A stretch of DNA of 7,514 bases. Source: DASPXY01 sp038227745. Lineage in GTDB: Bacteria > Planctomycetota > Planctomycetia > Gemmatales > Gemmataceae. The number at the start of each line of letters is the position of its first letter. Position 1 is the first letter of the stretch. Shown piece after piece: positions 1 through 6,117 of this stretch. Both the position numbers and the translations under genes were made by a program. The stretch covers positions 1 to 7,514 of the forward strand of contig JBBRPS010000508.1 of the NCBI GenBank assembly GCA_038227745.1, read 5' to 3'. The notes under the pieces were generated by a model. That model did not search any database. It worked only from the letters and a program-made list of their open reading frames with translations, and was not told the DNA's origin.

Positions 1-71
1 CTCGCCCACCCCTTTCTACTGCTCTTCGTCTGCCACCGTCAAGGAAAAATGACCCCCCGCCATTTTCTCCC

Positions 72-101
72 TTTCCTTCTCTCCACCTGCTTATCTATAC
101 T
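72..101 (+). promoter_or_regulatory. Candidate promoter of the small ORF at 137
   Basis: A near-consensus -10 box TATACT lies at 96-101, in an AT-richer pocket of otherwise GC-rich DNA. The best -35 candidate is TTTCCT at 72-77, 18 bases upstream, and it is weak. Transcription would begin near 108, leaving about 30 bases of leader before the ATG at 137 with its AGGAGG site. The arrangement of -10, Shine-Dalgarno and start is coherent, but the -35 box is poor, so this is tentative. Confidence 0.3.
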
Positions 102-136
102 ACCGAACCGTATCCGTCTCTCGTCAGGAGGCCATC

Positions 137-256
137 ATGTCCACCCTGCCTTCCTCTCCGGCTGCGCCGCGGTTCCTCGACCAGGTCCGACAGGCCCCCC
201 TCGACGAGGTCGCGCGGGCCGCCGAGATCCTCTACCGCTTCGCCCTGCAAGGCTGA
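137..256 (+). CDS. Possible small protein of 39 residues, unknown function
   Basis: A short reading frame begins at ATG 137 and stops at TGA 254. Its Shine-Dalgarno sequence AGGAGG at 126-131 is perfect and lies five bases before the start, and a -10-like TATACT lies about 40 bases upstream. The product begins MSTLPSSPAAPRFLDQV and ends in a helix-forming stretch (residues 13-38) with hydrophobic residues spaced F, L, V, L, V, A, L, F in amphipathic order, plus several acidic and basic residues. There is no signal peptide or membrane segment. I do not recognise a family. The gene stands alone, followed by about 640 bases without a clear protein gene and by a GC hairpin at 318-349. It could be a real small protein, a leader peptide, or the remnant of a longer gene. 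The ribosome-binding site is the best argument that it is translated. Confidence 0.45.
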   Translation: MSTLPSSPAAPRFLDQVRQAPLDEVARAAEILYRFALQG

Positions 257-317
257 GCCGTCCCCCGGCTGACGCCTCCATGTCGCTGCGCCGCTGACAT
301 GCCCCTGTCAATCCGGT

Positions 318-349
318 CCGGGGCGGCGCCGCGGGCGCAACCGCCCCGG
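318..349 (+). terminator. GC-rich stem-loop, possible factor-dependent terminator
   Basis: CCGGGGCGG at 318-326 pairs perfectly with CCGCCCCGG at 341-349. Inside it, GCGCC (326-330) can pair with GGCGC (334-338) around the loop GCG, so nearly the whole segment folds into one hairpin. No T-run follows, so it does not fit a classical intrinsic terminator. It lies about 60 bases after the stop of the small ORF, where a transcript end would be expected. Function is inferred from position and structure only. Confidence 0.3.
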
Positions 350-414
350 CCGGCGCGCGCCCTACGGCCGGCAGCCCTTGCGGCATTTCCCCCGGCACTT
401 TCCCGCCTCCCAGA

Positions 415-442
415 TTGACACCCTGCTGTCACCGGGTAGAGT
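415..442 (+). promoter_or_regulatory. Strong sigma-70-like promoter without an obvious gene
   Basis: A perfect -35 box TTGACA (415-420) is followed by 16 bases and a -10-like TAGAGT (437-442). The expected transcription start is near 449. No protein gene with a ribosome-binding site follows until the permease ATG at 898. The transcript would therefore be either a long leader of the permease or a separate non-coding RNA ending at the terminator-like hairpin at 685-718. The -35 match is as good as possible, while spacer and -10 are slightly off the ideal (17 bases, TATAAT). Confidence 0.45.
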
Positions 443-675
443 TCAGCAGACACCGTCAGCCGCCGGCGCCGCCCCCGCGAAGGGGCGACGCCGGCCCTTG
501 GCCCGGCACGGGACGGACCTCCCACGGGACCCGCGGATCATGCCAACCCGTCCGACGGGCCTCCGTGGCGGCCGCGCCCTGCCGGGCTTTCCTTTCCTCC
601 CCTCCCCACGACCCACCGTCTTGTACAACACGGCGGAAATCGGTAAGGATTTAGCGCGGTTCGCGGCCGGGGGCA

Positions 676-785
676 CTTTGGAGTGCGGCGCTCGGCGCCG
701 CTTTCGCTTTTTCTTTTCCTCCCCCGAGTCCTGGACTAGAAAATGAAAGATGAAGAAAAGCGGCGCCGAGCGCCGCACTCCAAAG
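676..785. repeat. Inverted pair of REP-like hairpin units
   Basis: A 29-base segment at 676-704 recurs as an exact reverse complement at 757-785, separated by 52 bases. Each arm starts CTTTGGAGT and then contains its own palindrome GCGGCGC-TCG-GCGCCGC, so each is a hairpin preceded by a GGAG tetranucleotide and followed by a T-rich tract. This resembles bacterial REP elements, which are short palindromes with a conserved tetranucleotide at the foot of the stem, often paired in opposite orientation. Both T-rich flanks face the spacer, so the pair forms either two small hairpins or one long 29-base-pair stem. That these are dispersed in the genome and moved by a REP-associated transposase is inference; no transposase gene lies in the window. 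Confidence 0.7.
685..718 (+). terminator. Intrinsic-terminator-like hairpin formed by the first REP unit
   Basis: Stem GCGGCGC (685-691), loop TCG, stem GCGCCGC (695-701), followed directly by a T-rich tract from 702 to 718 (TTTCGCTTTTTCTTTTC). This is the best intrinsic-terminator shape in the window for plus-strand transcripts entering from the promoter at 415. The mirror copy at 757-785 gives the same shape on the minus strand, with its own T-rich tail towards 735. The T-tract is interrupted by C and G, which lowers confidence. Confidence 0.45.
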
Positions 786-803
786 CGCGGCACGGAACGA
801 GCG

Positions 804-833
804 AAAGCGGCGATGCCTCGCCGCCCTCCAAAG
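804..833 (-). repeat. Third, diverged REP-like unit
   Basis: On the minus strand this segment starts CTTTGGAGGGCGGCGA and closes with TCGCCGCTTT, with stem GCGGCGA/TCGCCGC around a four-base loop. It has the same GGAG foot and length (30 versus 29) as the units at 676 and 757 but a different loop, and it is in the same orientation as the unit at 757-785, 18 bases away. The compensating base change in the stem (A paired with T instead of C with G) suggests the structure, not just the sequence, is kept. Confidence 0.6.
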
Positions 834-853
834 CGCCCCCGCTGCACATGAAT

Positions 854-877
854 GCAAACCACTCCGGAGCGGTTTGC
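854..877. repeat. Palindrome just upstream of the permease start
   Basis: GCAAACC (854-860) pairs with GGTTTGC (871-877). Inside, after one A-C mismatch, CTCCGGAG (862-869) is itself a perfect palindrome. The whole 24-base segment ends 20 bases before the permease ATG and about five bases before its weak GGAAAG ribosome-binding site. As DNA it could be an operator for a dimeric regulator. As RNA it could form a hairpin affecting translation. It could also be another dispersed repeat, since it sits next to the REP-like cluster. Confidence 0.5.
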
Positions 878-897
878 GGCCCGGAAAGTGATCGCTC

Positions 898-2451
898 ATG
901 GGCAAACCGGCCGACGAGGCCCGTCAGGTCGCCGAGGACGTCAAAACCCTGCACGCCCTGGGCTACGCCCAGGAACTGCTGCGGGGCATGAGCGCTTTCT
1001 CCAACTTCGCCATCTCCCTGTCGATCATCTGCATCCTCTCGGGCGGCATCACGACCTTCCACCTCGGCCTGTGCGGCGTCGGCGGGGCGGCCATCGGCCT
1101 CGGCTGGCCGCTGGTCTGCCTGCTCGCGCTGGCGGTCGCCGCCACCATGGGGCAGATCGCCTCCGCCTTCCCCACCGCCGGGGGCCTCTATCACTGGGCC
1201 TCTCTCCTCGGCGGCCGCGGTTGGGGCTGGGCCACCGCCTGGTTCAACCTCGCCGGCCTGGTCACCGTGCTGACCGGCATCAACGTCGGGACGTACCTGT
1301 TCCTGCTCGGGCCGCTCGGGTCCCTGCTCGGCTTCGATCCGGAGGCGGTGCAACCCTGGGTCCGCGAGGCCGTGCAGGCGGGGGCCGTGGCGCTCATCAC
1401 CGCCTCCCAGGCGCTGTTCAATCATCTCGGCATCCGGACAACCACCCGCCTGACCGACTTCAGCGGCTACTGGATCCTCTTCATGGCCGTCGCCCTGACG
1501 GCGGCCCTCCTTGCCTTCGCCCCCGGCCTCGACCCGTCGCGCCTGGTCACCTTCAGTAACTACAGCGGCGCGGCCGGCCACGACGTCTGGCCGCAGACCG
1601 AGAGCCTGCCCTGGCTCTTCGCTCTGGGGTTCCTGCTGCCGGCGTACACCGTCACCGGCTTCGACGCCTCGGCCCACACGGCCGAGGAGACGGTCGGCGC
1701 CGCCGTCCACGTCCCGCGCGGTATCGTCCGCTCCGTTGTGGTTTCGGGCGTGTTCGGCTGGGTGATGCTGTCGGCCCTGGTGCTGGCGATCCCCGACATG
1801 GACCGGGCGGCCGCCCAGGGCGAGAACGCCTTCCACGCGATCATGGGCGAGGTCCTGCCCCACGGCCTGGCCGTCGCCCTGTACGTCGGCATCGGCGTGG
1901 CCCAGTACCTCTGCGGCCTGGCAACCGTCACCTCCGCCTCGCGCATGGCGTTCGCCTTCGCCCGCGATGGCGGCCTGCCGTTCTCCGCGACCCTGCGCCA
2001 GGTCAGTGGAACCTATCGGACACCCCCTTATGCCATCTGGGTGGTGTCGATTGCCTCCGTCCTGTTCGCGGTCTGCACGCCGGTTTACTCGACCATCATC
2101 ACCGTCTGCACGCTGTTCCTGTACATCTCCTACGTCGTCCCGATCGCGCTGGGGTTCTGCGCGCACGGCCGCAGCTGGACGCGGATGGGGCCGTGGCACC
2201 TCGGCCGGCTGTACCGGCCGCTGGCGGTGGTCTGCGTGGCGGGCGGCGGACTGCTGATCGCCGTCGGCATGGCGCCGCCCAACGACAAGGCCGCCTGGGT
2301 CGTCGGCGCCGCGGTGGCCGTGCTGGCGGGCGTCTGGTTCGGCTTCGAGCGGCGCCGCTTTCGCGGCCCGCCGCAGGGCCTCCTGGTCCAGCAGCGCCAG
2401 GCGGAGATCGCCGCCGCCGAGCGTGCGGTCGGGGAGACCGCTCGCGGCTAA
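898..2451 (+). CDS. APC-superfamily amino acid permease
   Basis: The product (517 residues) is an inner-membrane secondary transporter for amino acids or related amines, of the amino acid/choline (GABA permease-like) branch of the APC superfamily. Length and about twelve hydrophobic segments fit the family. The first (residues 34-55, SNFAISLSIICILSGGITTF) has the glycine-rich break of the substrate-binding helix. The motif ASAFPTAGGLYHW (88-100) is typical of this branch. TGFDASAHTAEET (253-265) is its signature in the sixth helix, and SRMAFAFARDGGLP (348-361) matches the conserved cytoplasmic loop. A charged tail follows residue 482. The ATG at 898 gives the normal N-terminus, ahead of the LHALGYAQELLRGMS segment usual in this branch; its ribosome-binding site (GGAAAG, 883-888) is weak. 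Substrate cannot be decided from sequence. It has no partner gene close by, and the palindrome at 854-877 may control it. Confidence 0.92.
   Translation: MGKPADEARQVAEDVKTLHALGYAQELLRGMSAFSNFAISLSIICILSGGITTFHLGLCGVGGAAIGLGWPLVCLLALAVAATMGQIASAFPTAGGLYHWASLLGGRGWGWATAWFNLAGLVTVLTGINVGTYLFLLGPLGSLLGFDPEAVQPWVREAVQAGAVALITASQALFNHLGIRTTTRLTDFSGYWILFMAVALTAALLAFAPGLDPSRLVTFSNYSGAAGHDVWPQTESLPWLFALGFLLPAYTVTGFDASAHTAEETVGAAVHVPRGIVRSVVVSGVFGWVMLSALVLAIPDMDRAAAQGENAFHAIMGEVLPHGLAVALYVGIGVAQYLCGLATVTSASRMAFAFARDGGLPFSATLRQVSGTYRTPPYAIWVVSIASVLFAVCTPVYSTIITVCTLFLYISYVVPIALGFCAHGRSWTRMGPWHLGRLYRPLAVVCVAGGGLLIAVGMAPPNDKAAWVVGAAVAVLAGVWFGFERRRFRGPPQGLLVQQRQAEIAAAERAVGETARG
2421..2445 (+). terminator. 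Stem-loop at the 3' end of the permease gene
   Basis: GCGGTC (2425-2430) pairs with GACCGC (2436-2441) around the loop GGGGA. After one T-T mismatch, GCG (2421-2423) pairs with CGC (2443-2445), giving nine pairs. It lies inside the last codons, ending six bases before the stop end. There is no T-tract after it, so it is at most a factor-dependent terminator or an RNA-stabilising 3' end. Confidence 0.25.
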
Positions 2452-2522
2452 ACAGGCGGTTCTGCAACGGCGACGGGATAACCGGGGCGGCTTCTCATTC
2501 CGCACACTTCCCGGGGTTTCAC

Positions 2523-2552
2523 TTCGCCCCGCCGACCCTTCCCTGGTAGAAT
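2523..2552 (+). promoter_or_regulatory. Candidate promoter of the kinase-regulator operon
   Basis: TAGAAT at 2547-2552 matches the -10 consensus at five of six positions. The -35 region 18 bases upstream (TTCGCC, 2523-2528) is poor; TTTCAC at 2517-2522 is better but too far away. It lies in the gap between permease and kinase and would give a leader of about 118 bases before the GTG at 2677, containing GC-rich inverted repeats (for example CTCCGCGGAG at 2591-2600). Confidence 0.3.
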
Positions 2553-2629
2553 CTGCGCAACCGCAGTTCCAGTTCACGACAGGAGGCCCGCTCCGCGGAG
2601 GGCGAGGCGAGCGCCGCGGCGCCGTCCTG

Positions 2630-2680
2630 ATGGCGGGGGCAGTTCCTGTCCGCGGTCGTCGCAGGAGGACTCGCTCGTGA
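2630..2680 (+). CDS. Possible arginine-rich leader peptide overlapping the kinase start
   Basis: A 16-residue frame, MAGAVPVRGRRRRTRS, begins at ATG 2630 and stops at TGA 2678-2680. The stop overlaps the kinase GTG start (2677-2679) as GTGA. The AGGAGG that serves as ribosome-binding site for the kinase (2663-2668) forms two of its arginine codons. If translated, its termination would couple to kinase initiation. Against this, I see no Shine-Dalgarno sequence before the ATG, and arginine-rich short frames are frequent by chance in such GC-rich DNA. The frame is also open further upstream. Probably chance, but worth noting because of the overlap geometry. Confidence 0.15.
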   Translation: MAGAVPVRGRRRRTRS

Positions 2681-5589
2681 AGCGCGCGGATGTGGTGGCC
2701 GACCCGAACCCGGCCGACCTCGCCCCGGAAGGCTGGGCCCAGGCCCTGTTCGACGGCATCGACGACGCCGTGTTCGTCCACGACCTGCAGGGCCGGATCC
2801 TGCGGGCGAACCCGGCGGCCTGCCAGCGCCTCGGCTACACCCGCGAGGAGATGCTGCACCTCACCACGCGCGACATCGACGACCCCGAGTTCGCCGCCGG
2901 CTTCGGCGACCGCCTGCGCAACCAGCTCGCCCAGGGCCAGGCCCGCTTCGAGGGCCGCCACCGCACCAAAGATGGGGCCCTCATCCCCGTCGATATCAAC
3001 ACCTCCGCCATCGTCATCGACGGCAAGCCGGCCGTGCTCGCCGTCATGCGCGACATCACCCACCACAAGCGCGCCGAGGAGGCCCTCCGCAAGCAAACCG
3101 AACTCCTGCAGTCGATCCTGGCGAACATGGCCGACGGCGTCCTCGTCGCGGACCAGGCCGGCCGGCTGCTCGTCTCCAACCCGGAGGCGGGGAGACTGTT
3201 CGGCCTGGGCGCCGAGGACGTCGGCTCGACCGATTGGCCGTGGCACTTCGGCCTGTCCCTGCCCGACACGATGACGCCCTTCCCCGGCGGCACGCTGCCG
3301 CTGGCGCAGGCGACGCGCGGCGAGCCGGTCGGCGAGGTGGAATTGTTCGTGCGGCACGCGGGGGCGCCGCAGGGGTGCTGGGTCAGCGTCACGGGCGGCC
3401 CGCTGCGCGACGCCCGCGGCGAGATCAAGGGCGGCGTGCTCGTCTGCCGCGACATCAGCGGACGGATGCACGCCGAGCGCCGCCAGGCGGCCCAGTACGC
3501 CGTCACCCGCGTGCTGGCCGAGGCCGATACCCTGGAGGACGCGGCCCCCGCCATGCTCCGCGCCATCGGCGAGGGCCTGGGCTGGCAGGTGTGCGGTCTG
3601 TGGACCGTCGCCCCGGGCGGGCAGGAGCTGCGCTGCGTCGCGGCCTGGCACCGGCCCGGGCTGCCCGTCGAGGAGTTCGTCGAGGCCAGCCTGCGCCTCA
3701 CCTGCCCCCGCGGCGTCGGCCTGCCGGGCAAGGTCTGGGCGGAGGGCAAGGAGGCCTGGGTGTGCGACGAGGCCGCCTACGCCCACTACCCGCGCTACCC
3801 GGCCGCCTTGCGCTGCGGCCTGCACGGCGGCTTCGCCTTCCCCGTCAAGAGCGGCGGCGAGACGCTCGGCGTGATCGAGGCGTTCGGCGGCGACCTGGAG
3901 CGGCCCGACGAGGGTCTCCTCTCCATGATGGCGGCCCTCGGCAGCCAGGTCGGCCAGGTCCTGGAACGGCATCGCATCGAGCGGGCCCTGCGCGAGTCGG
4001 AGGCGTTCTACCACTCCCTCGTCGAGAGCCTGCCGCAGAACATCTTCCGCAAGGACCTGCAGGGCCGCGTCACGTTCGGCAACCAGCGCTACTGCGCCAC
4101 GCTCCGGCGCCCGCTCGAAGACCTGATCGGCAAGACGGACTTCGACCTCTTCCCTGCCGACCTGGCCGCCAAGTACCGCGAGGACGACCGCCGCGTCCAG
4201 GAGTCGGGCGCCACGCTCGACGTCGTCGAGGAACACGTGCTGCCGGGCGGCCGGAAGATCTACGTCCAGGTCATCAAGACGCCGATCTGCGACGGCCAGG
4301 GCCTGGTCATCGGCACGCAGGGCATGTTCTGGGACGTCACGGAGCGCAAGCGTGCGGAGGAGGCCCTCGCTGGCTCCGAGCGCCGCTACCGCCAGCTCAC
4401 CGAGGCTACTCTCGACGGCATCGTCGTCGCCGACCGCAGCGGCCGCGTCACGCTGTTCAACCCGGCGGCGGAGCGCATCTTCGCCTGCCGCGCCGGGGAG
4501 GTGGTCGGCCAACCGCTCGAAGTGCTGATCCCCCCCCAGTACGCCGAGGGCCATGCCCAGGGCTTCGAGCGCTACCTGCAGACGGGGCTGGCGCGGATCG
4601 TCGGCCGCACCGTCGAGCTGGAGGGGCAGCGCAAGGACGGCACCATCTTCCCGCTGGAGCTGGCCCTGAGCGTCATCGGCGGCGACCCCGAGCGGGGGTG
4701 CGAGGGGCCGGACGTGCAGTTCCTGGGGGCGGTCCGCGACCTCACGGAGCGCAACCGCATCCGCGCCGTGCTGGTCCAGCAGGAAAAGCTGGCGTCGATC
4801 GGCCTGCTGTCGGCGGGGGTGGCCCACGAGATCAACAACCCGCTGGCGTTCGTGGCGAACAACCTCGCCGTGCTGGAGCGCGACAACAAGGGGCTGCTGG
4901 CGCTGCTGGAGCTGTACCACGACAACGCCGGGCCGCTGGCGCGGGCCGACCCGGACGTGGCCGCGCGGGCCGCGGCGCTGGCCGAGGAGATCGATCTGGA
5001 CTACATCCGCGGCAACCTGCCGCGGCTGCTGAACCGTACGAGGGACGGAGTTGACCGGGTTACGCGGATTGTGCAGAGCCTGCGCGGCCTGGCGCGGACC
5101 GATTCCCCCCGCAAGCAGGAGACACACCTGCCGGATCTGGTGGACAATACCCTTGAAATCATGCGCGGCCGGCTGCGGCGGCGCGGCATCGAGGTGGAGC
5201 TGGACTACGACCCGCTGCCGCGCGTCTCCTGTGTCAGCACGCAGATCGGTCAGGTACTGCTCAACCTCATGGTCAACGCCGTGCAGGCGATCGAGGCGTG
5301 CCCGCTGGCCGTCCCCGGCCGGGTCGGGGTGCGGATCCTCCGGCAGGAGAAGGAGATGCTGATCGAGGTGTCCGACAACGGCTGCGGCATCGAGGAGGAG
5401 TATGTCTCGCGGCTGTTCGACCCATTCTTCACCACCAAGGACGTGGGCGAGGGCACCGGGCTGGGCCTGTCGATCAGCCACAACATCGTCACGGGGCACG
5501 GCGGCCGCATCGAGGTGAAGAGCCGGCCCAGCGAGGGCAGTACGTTCCGTGTCTTCCTCCCGCTGCACCCCCTGAGGGACGCCCCATGA
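2677..5589 (+). CDS. Soluble multi-PAS/GAF sensor histidine kinase
   Basis: This 970-residue cytoplasmic sensor kinase of a two-component system autophosphorylates and passes phosphate to a response regulator. Domains in order: PAS (about 22-130), PAS (143-262), GAF (273-430), PAS (440-556), PAS (569-692), dimerisation/phosphoacceptor domain with H-box GVAHEINNP (His717), and HATPase with N-box LNLMVNAVQAIE (Asn867), G1 box DNGCGI (900-905), F-box FDPFFTTK (914-921) and G2 box GEGTGLGL (924-931). All catalytic motifs are intact. There is no signal peptide or membrane segment, so it senses an intracellular signal, perhaps redox, a gas or a small ligand; no cofactor-binding signature is recognisable. 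A long helical insert (about 735-795) follows the H-box. The GTG start is supported by AGGAGG eight bases upstream. Its stop overlaps the next gene by four bases (ATGA), and that gene encodes a response regulator, its likely partner. Confidence 0.95.
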   Translation: MKRADVVADPNPADLAPEGWAQALFDGIDDAVFVHDLQGRILRANPAACQRLGYTREEMLHLTTRDIDDPEFAAGFGDRLRNQLAQGQARFEGRHRTKDGALIPVDINTSAIVIDGKPAVLAVMRDITHHKRAEEALRKQTELLQSILANMADGVLVADQAGRLLVSNPEAGRLFGLGAEDVGSTDWPWHFGLSLPDTMTPFPGGTLPLAQATRGEPVGEVELFVRHAGAPQGCWVSVTGGPLRDARGEIKGGVLVCRDISGRMHAERRQAAQYAVTRVLAEADTLEDAAPAMLRAIGEGLGWQVCGLWTVAPGGQELRCVAAWHRPGLPVEEFVEASLRLTCPRGVGLPGKVWAEGKEAWVCDEAAYAHYPRYPAALRCGLHGGFAFPVKSGGETLGVIEAFGGDLERPDEGLLSMMAALGSQVGQVLERHRIERALRESEAFYHSLVESLPQNIFRKDLQGRVTFGNQRYCATLRRPLEDLIGKTDFDLFPADLAAKYREDDRRVQESGATLDVVEEHVLPGGRKIYVQVIKTPICDGQGLVIGTQGMFWDVTERKRAEEALAGSERRYRQLTEATLDGIVVADRSGRVTLFNPAAERIFACRAGEVVGQPLEVLIPPQYAEGHAQGFERYLQTGLARIVGRTVELEGQRKDGTIFPLELALSVIGGDPERGCEGPDVQFLGAVRDLTERNRIRAVLVQQEKLASIGLLSAGVAHEINNPLAFVANNLAVLERDNKGLLALLELYHDNAGPLARADPDVAARAAALAEEIDLDYIRGNLPRLLNRTRDGVDRVTRIVQSLRGLARTDSPRKQETHLPDLVDNTLEIMRGRLRRRGIEVELDYDPLPRVSCVSTQIGQVLLNLMVNAVQAIEACPLAVPGRVGVRILRQEKEMLIEVSDNGCGIEEEYVSRLFDPFFTTKDVGEGTGLGLSISHNIVTGHGGRIEVKSRPSEGSTFRVFLPLHPLRDAP

Positions 5590-6080
5590 AGCCCCCCGCC
5601 AAGCACAAGCACACTCTCCTGGTCGTGGACGACGAGCCGGACGTTTGCGACTCGGTCCACGACCTCTTGCGGCGCGAGTTCAACGTGCTCAAGGCACGCA
5701 GCGCCGCGGAGGGCGCCAGCCTGATGCAGGAGCACGAGGTCCACATCATCATGACGGACCAGCGCATGCCGCAGAGCACGGGCGTGGAGCTGCTGTCGCG
5801 GATCCGGCGCGGCCACCCCAAGGCGGTGCGGATGCTGTTCACCGGGTACGCGGACCTGGACGCGATCGTGGCGGCGATCAACCAGGGGCATATCTTCCAG
5901 TTCCTGAAGAAGCCGTGGCAGCCGGAGGAACTGGAGAATGCGGTGCGCGAGGCCGCCGCGGAGTACGACCGGCTGGTCGAGCAGGTCGAGGAGGTGGTGC
6001 GGCTGCGGGCGGAGGTCCAGGCCCTGCACGAGCGGCTGACGGCCCTGGAAGAAGAGGTGAAGAGACTGCGCGGGGGGTAA
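5586..6080 (+). CDS. Single-domain response regulator with coiled-coil tail
   Basis: This 164-residue protein is a receiver domain (about 8-125) with the acidic pair Asp15-Asp16, phosphoacceptor Asp58 in MTDQRMP, Thr86 in LFTGY, and Lys109 in FLKKPW. The sequence from FTGYADLDAIVAAIN to LKKPW resembles receivers found in HupR- and RpfG-type regulators, but here no AAA, helix-turn-helix, HD-GYP or GGDEF output domain follows. Instead residues 126-162 form a charged heptad-like helix (LVEQVEEVVRLRAEVQALHE), likely a coiled coil for dimerisation or partner binding. The ATG overlaps the kinase stop as ATGA, so the two are translationally coupled and probably act together. Phosphorylation likely controls a protein contact, or the protein is a phosphorelay intermediate. 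The frame is open upstream into the kinase gene, but only this start gives a normal receiver N-terminus. Confidence 0.92.
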   Translation: MKPPAKHKHTLLVVDDEPDVCDSVHDLLRREFNVLKARSAAEGASLMQEHEVHIIMTDQRMPQSTGVELLSRIRRGHPKAVRMLFTGYADLDAIVAAINQGHIFQFLKKPWQPEELENAVREAAAEYDRLVEQVEEVVRLRAEVQALHERLTALEEEVKRLRGG

Positions 6081-6098
6081 GGCGAGCGGCAGAGAATC

Positions 6099-6117
6099 CT
6101 GTCCCTCACCGGGACGG
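6099..6117. terminator. Small hairpin between convergent genes
   Basis: GTCCC (6101-6105) pairs with GGGAC (6111-6115), extended by a T-G wobble and a C-G pair to seven pairs at 6099-6117. The loop TCACC (6106-6110) contains the stop codon of the minus-strand gene. Only 25 bases separate the two convergent stop codons. A shared bidirectional terminator is plausible, but no T-tract is present on either side. Confidence 0.3.

Larger units (their letters stand above)
257..897. other. Long non-coding stretch before the permease
   Basis: No convincing protein gene is visible on either strand here. The open frames crossing it are rich in R, P, G and A, lack ribosome-binding sites, and read straight through the repeat hairpins. 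The stretch contains a GC-rich stem-loop (318-349), a promoter-like element (415-442), a weaker one (TTGTAC 621-626, 17-base spacer, TAAGGA 644-649), three REP-like hairpin units (676-704, 757-785, 804-833) and a palindrome just before the permease (854-877). Pyrimidine-rich tracts are scattered through it (for example 587-605 and 702-725). Confidence 0.6.

Noticed and set aside
49..297. An 82-residue plus-strand frame starting at ATG 49, with AAGGA before it and a hydrophobic N-terminus
   Set aside because: The second half is R/P/G-rich and typical of a wrong frame, and it overlaps the -10 box and the better supported small ORF at 137 in another frame.
378..746. Plus-strand frame running from the pre-promoter region through the first REP unit
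   Set aside because: No ribosome-binding site, proline/arginine-rich composition, and its C-terminus is the translated repeat (LECGARRRF). It also covers the predicted promoter.
3799..3828. Possible bilin-binding cysteine in the GAF domain (Cys380-Gly-Leu-His383)
   Set aside because: The segment RCGLHGGFAFPV aligns with the common GAF pattern R-x-G-L-x-x-x-F-A-F-P found in non-photoreceptor kinases, and there are no other phytochrome hallmarks.
3234..5054. A 606-residue plus-strand frame inside the kinase gene
   Set aside because: Shifted-frame shadow of the histidine kinase; arginine-, glycine- and proline-rich with no domain.
736..5568. A 1610-residue open frame on the minus strand across the permease and kinase genes
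   Set aside because: It is the antisense shadow of two clearly recognisable genes in DNA where G/C third positions remove stop codons. Its translation is low-complexity, rich in D, R, A, G, Q and H, with no recognisable domain, and it ends inside the repeat cluster.
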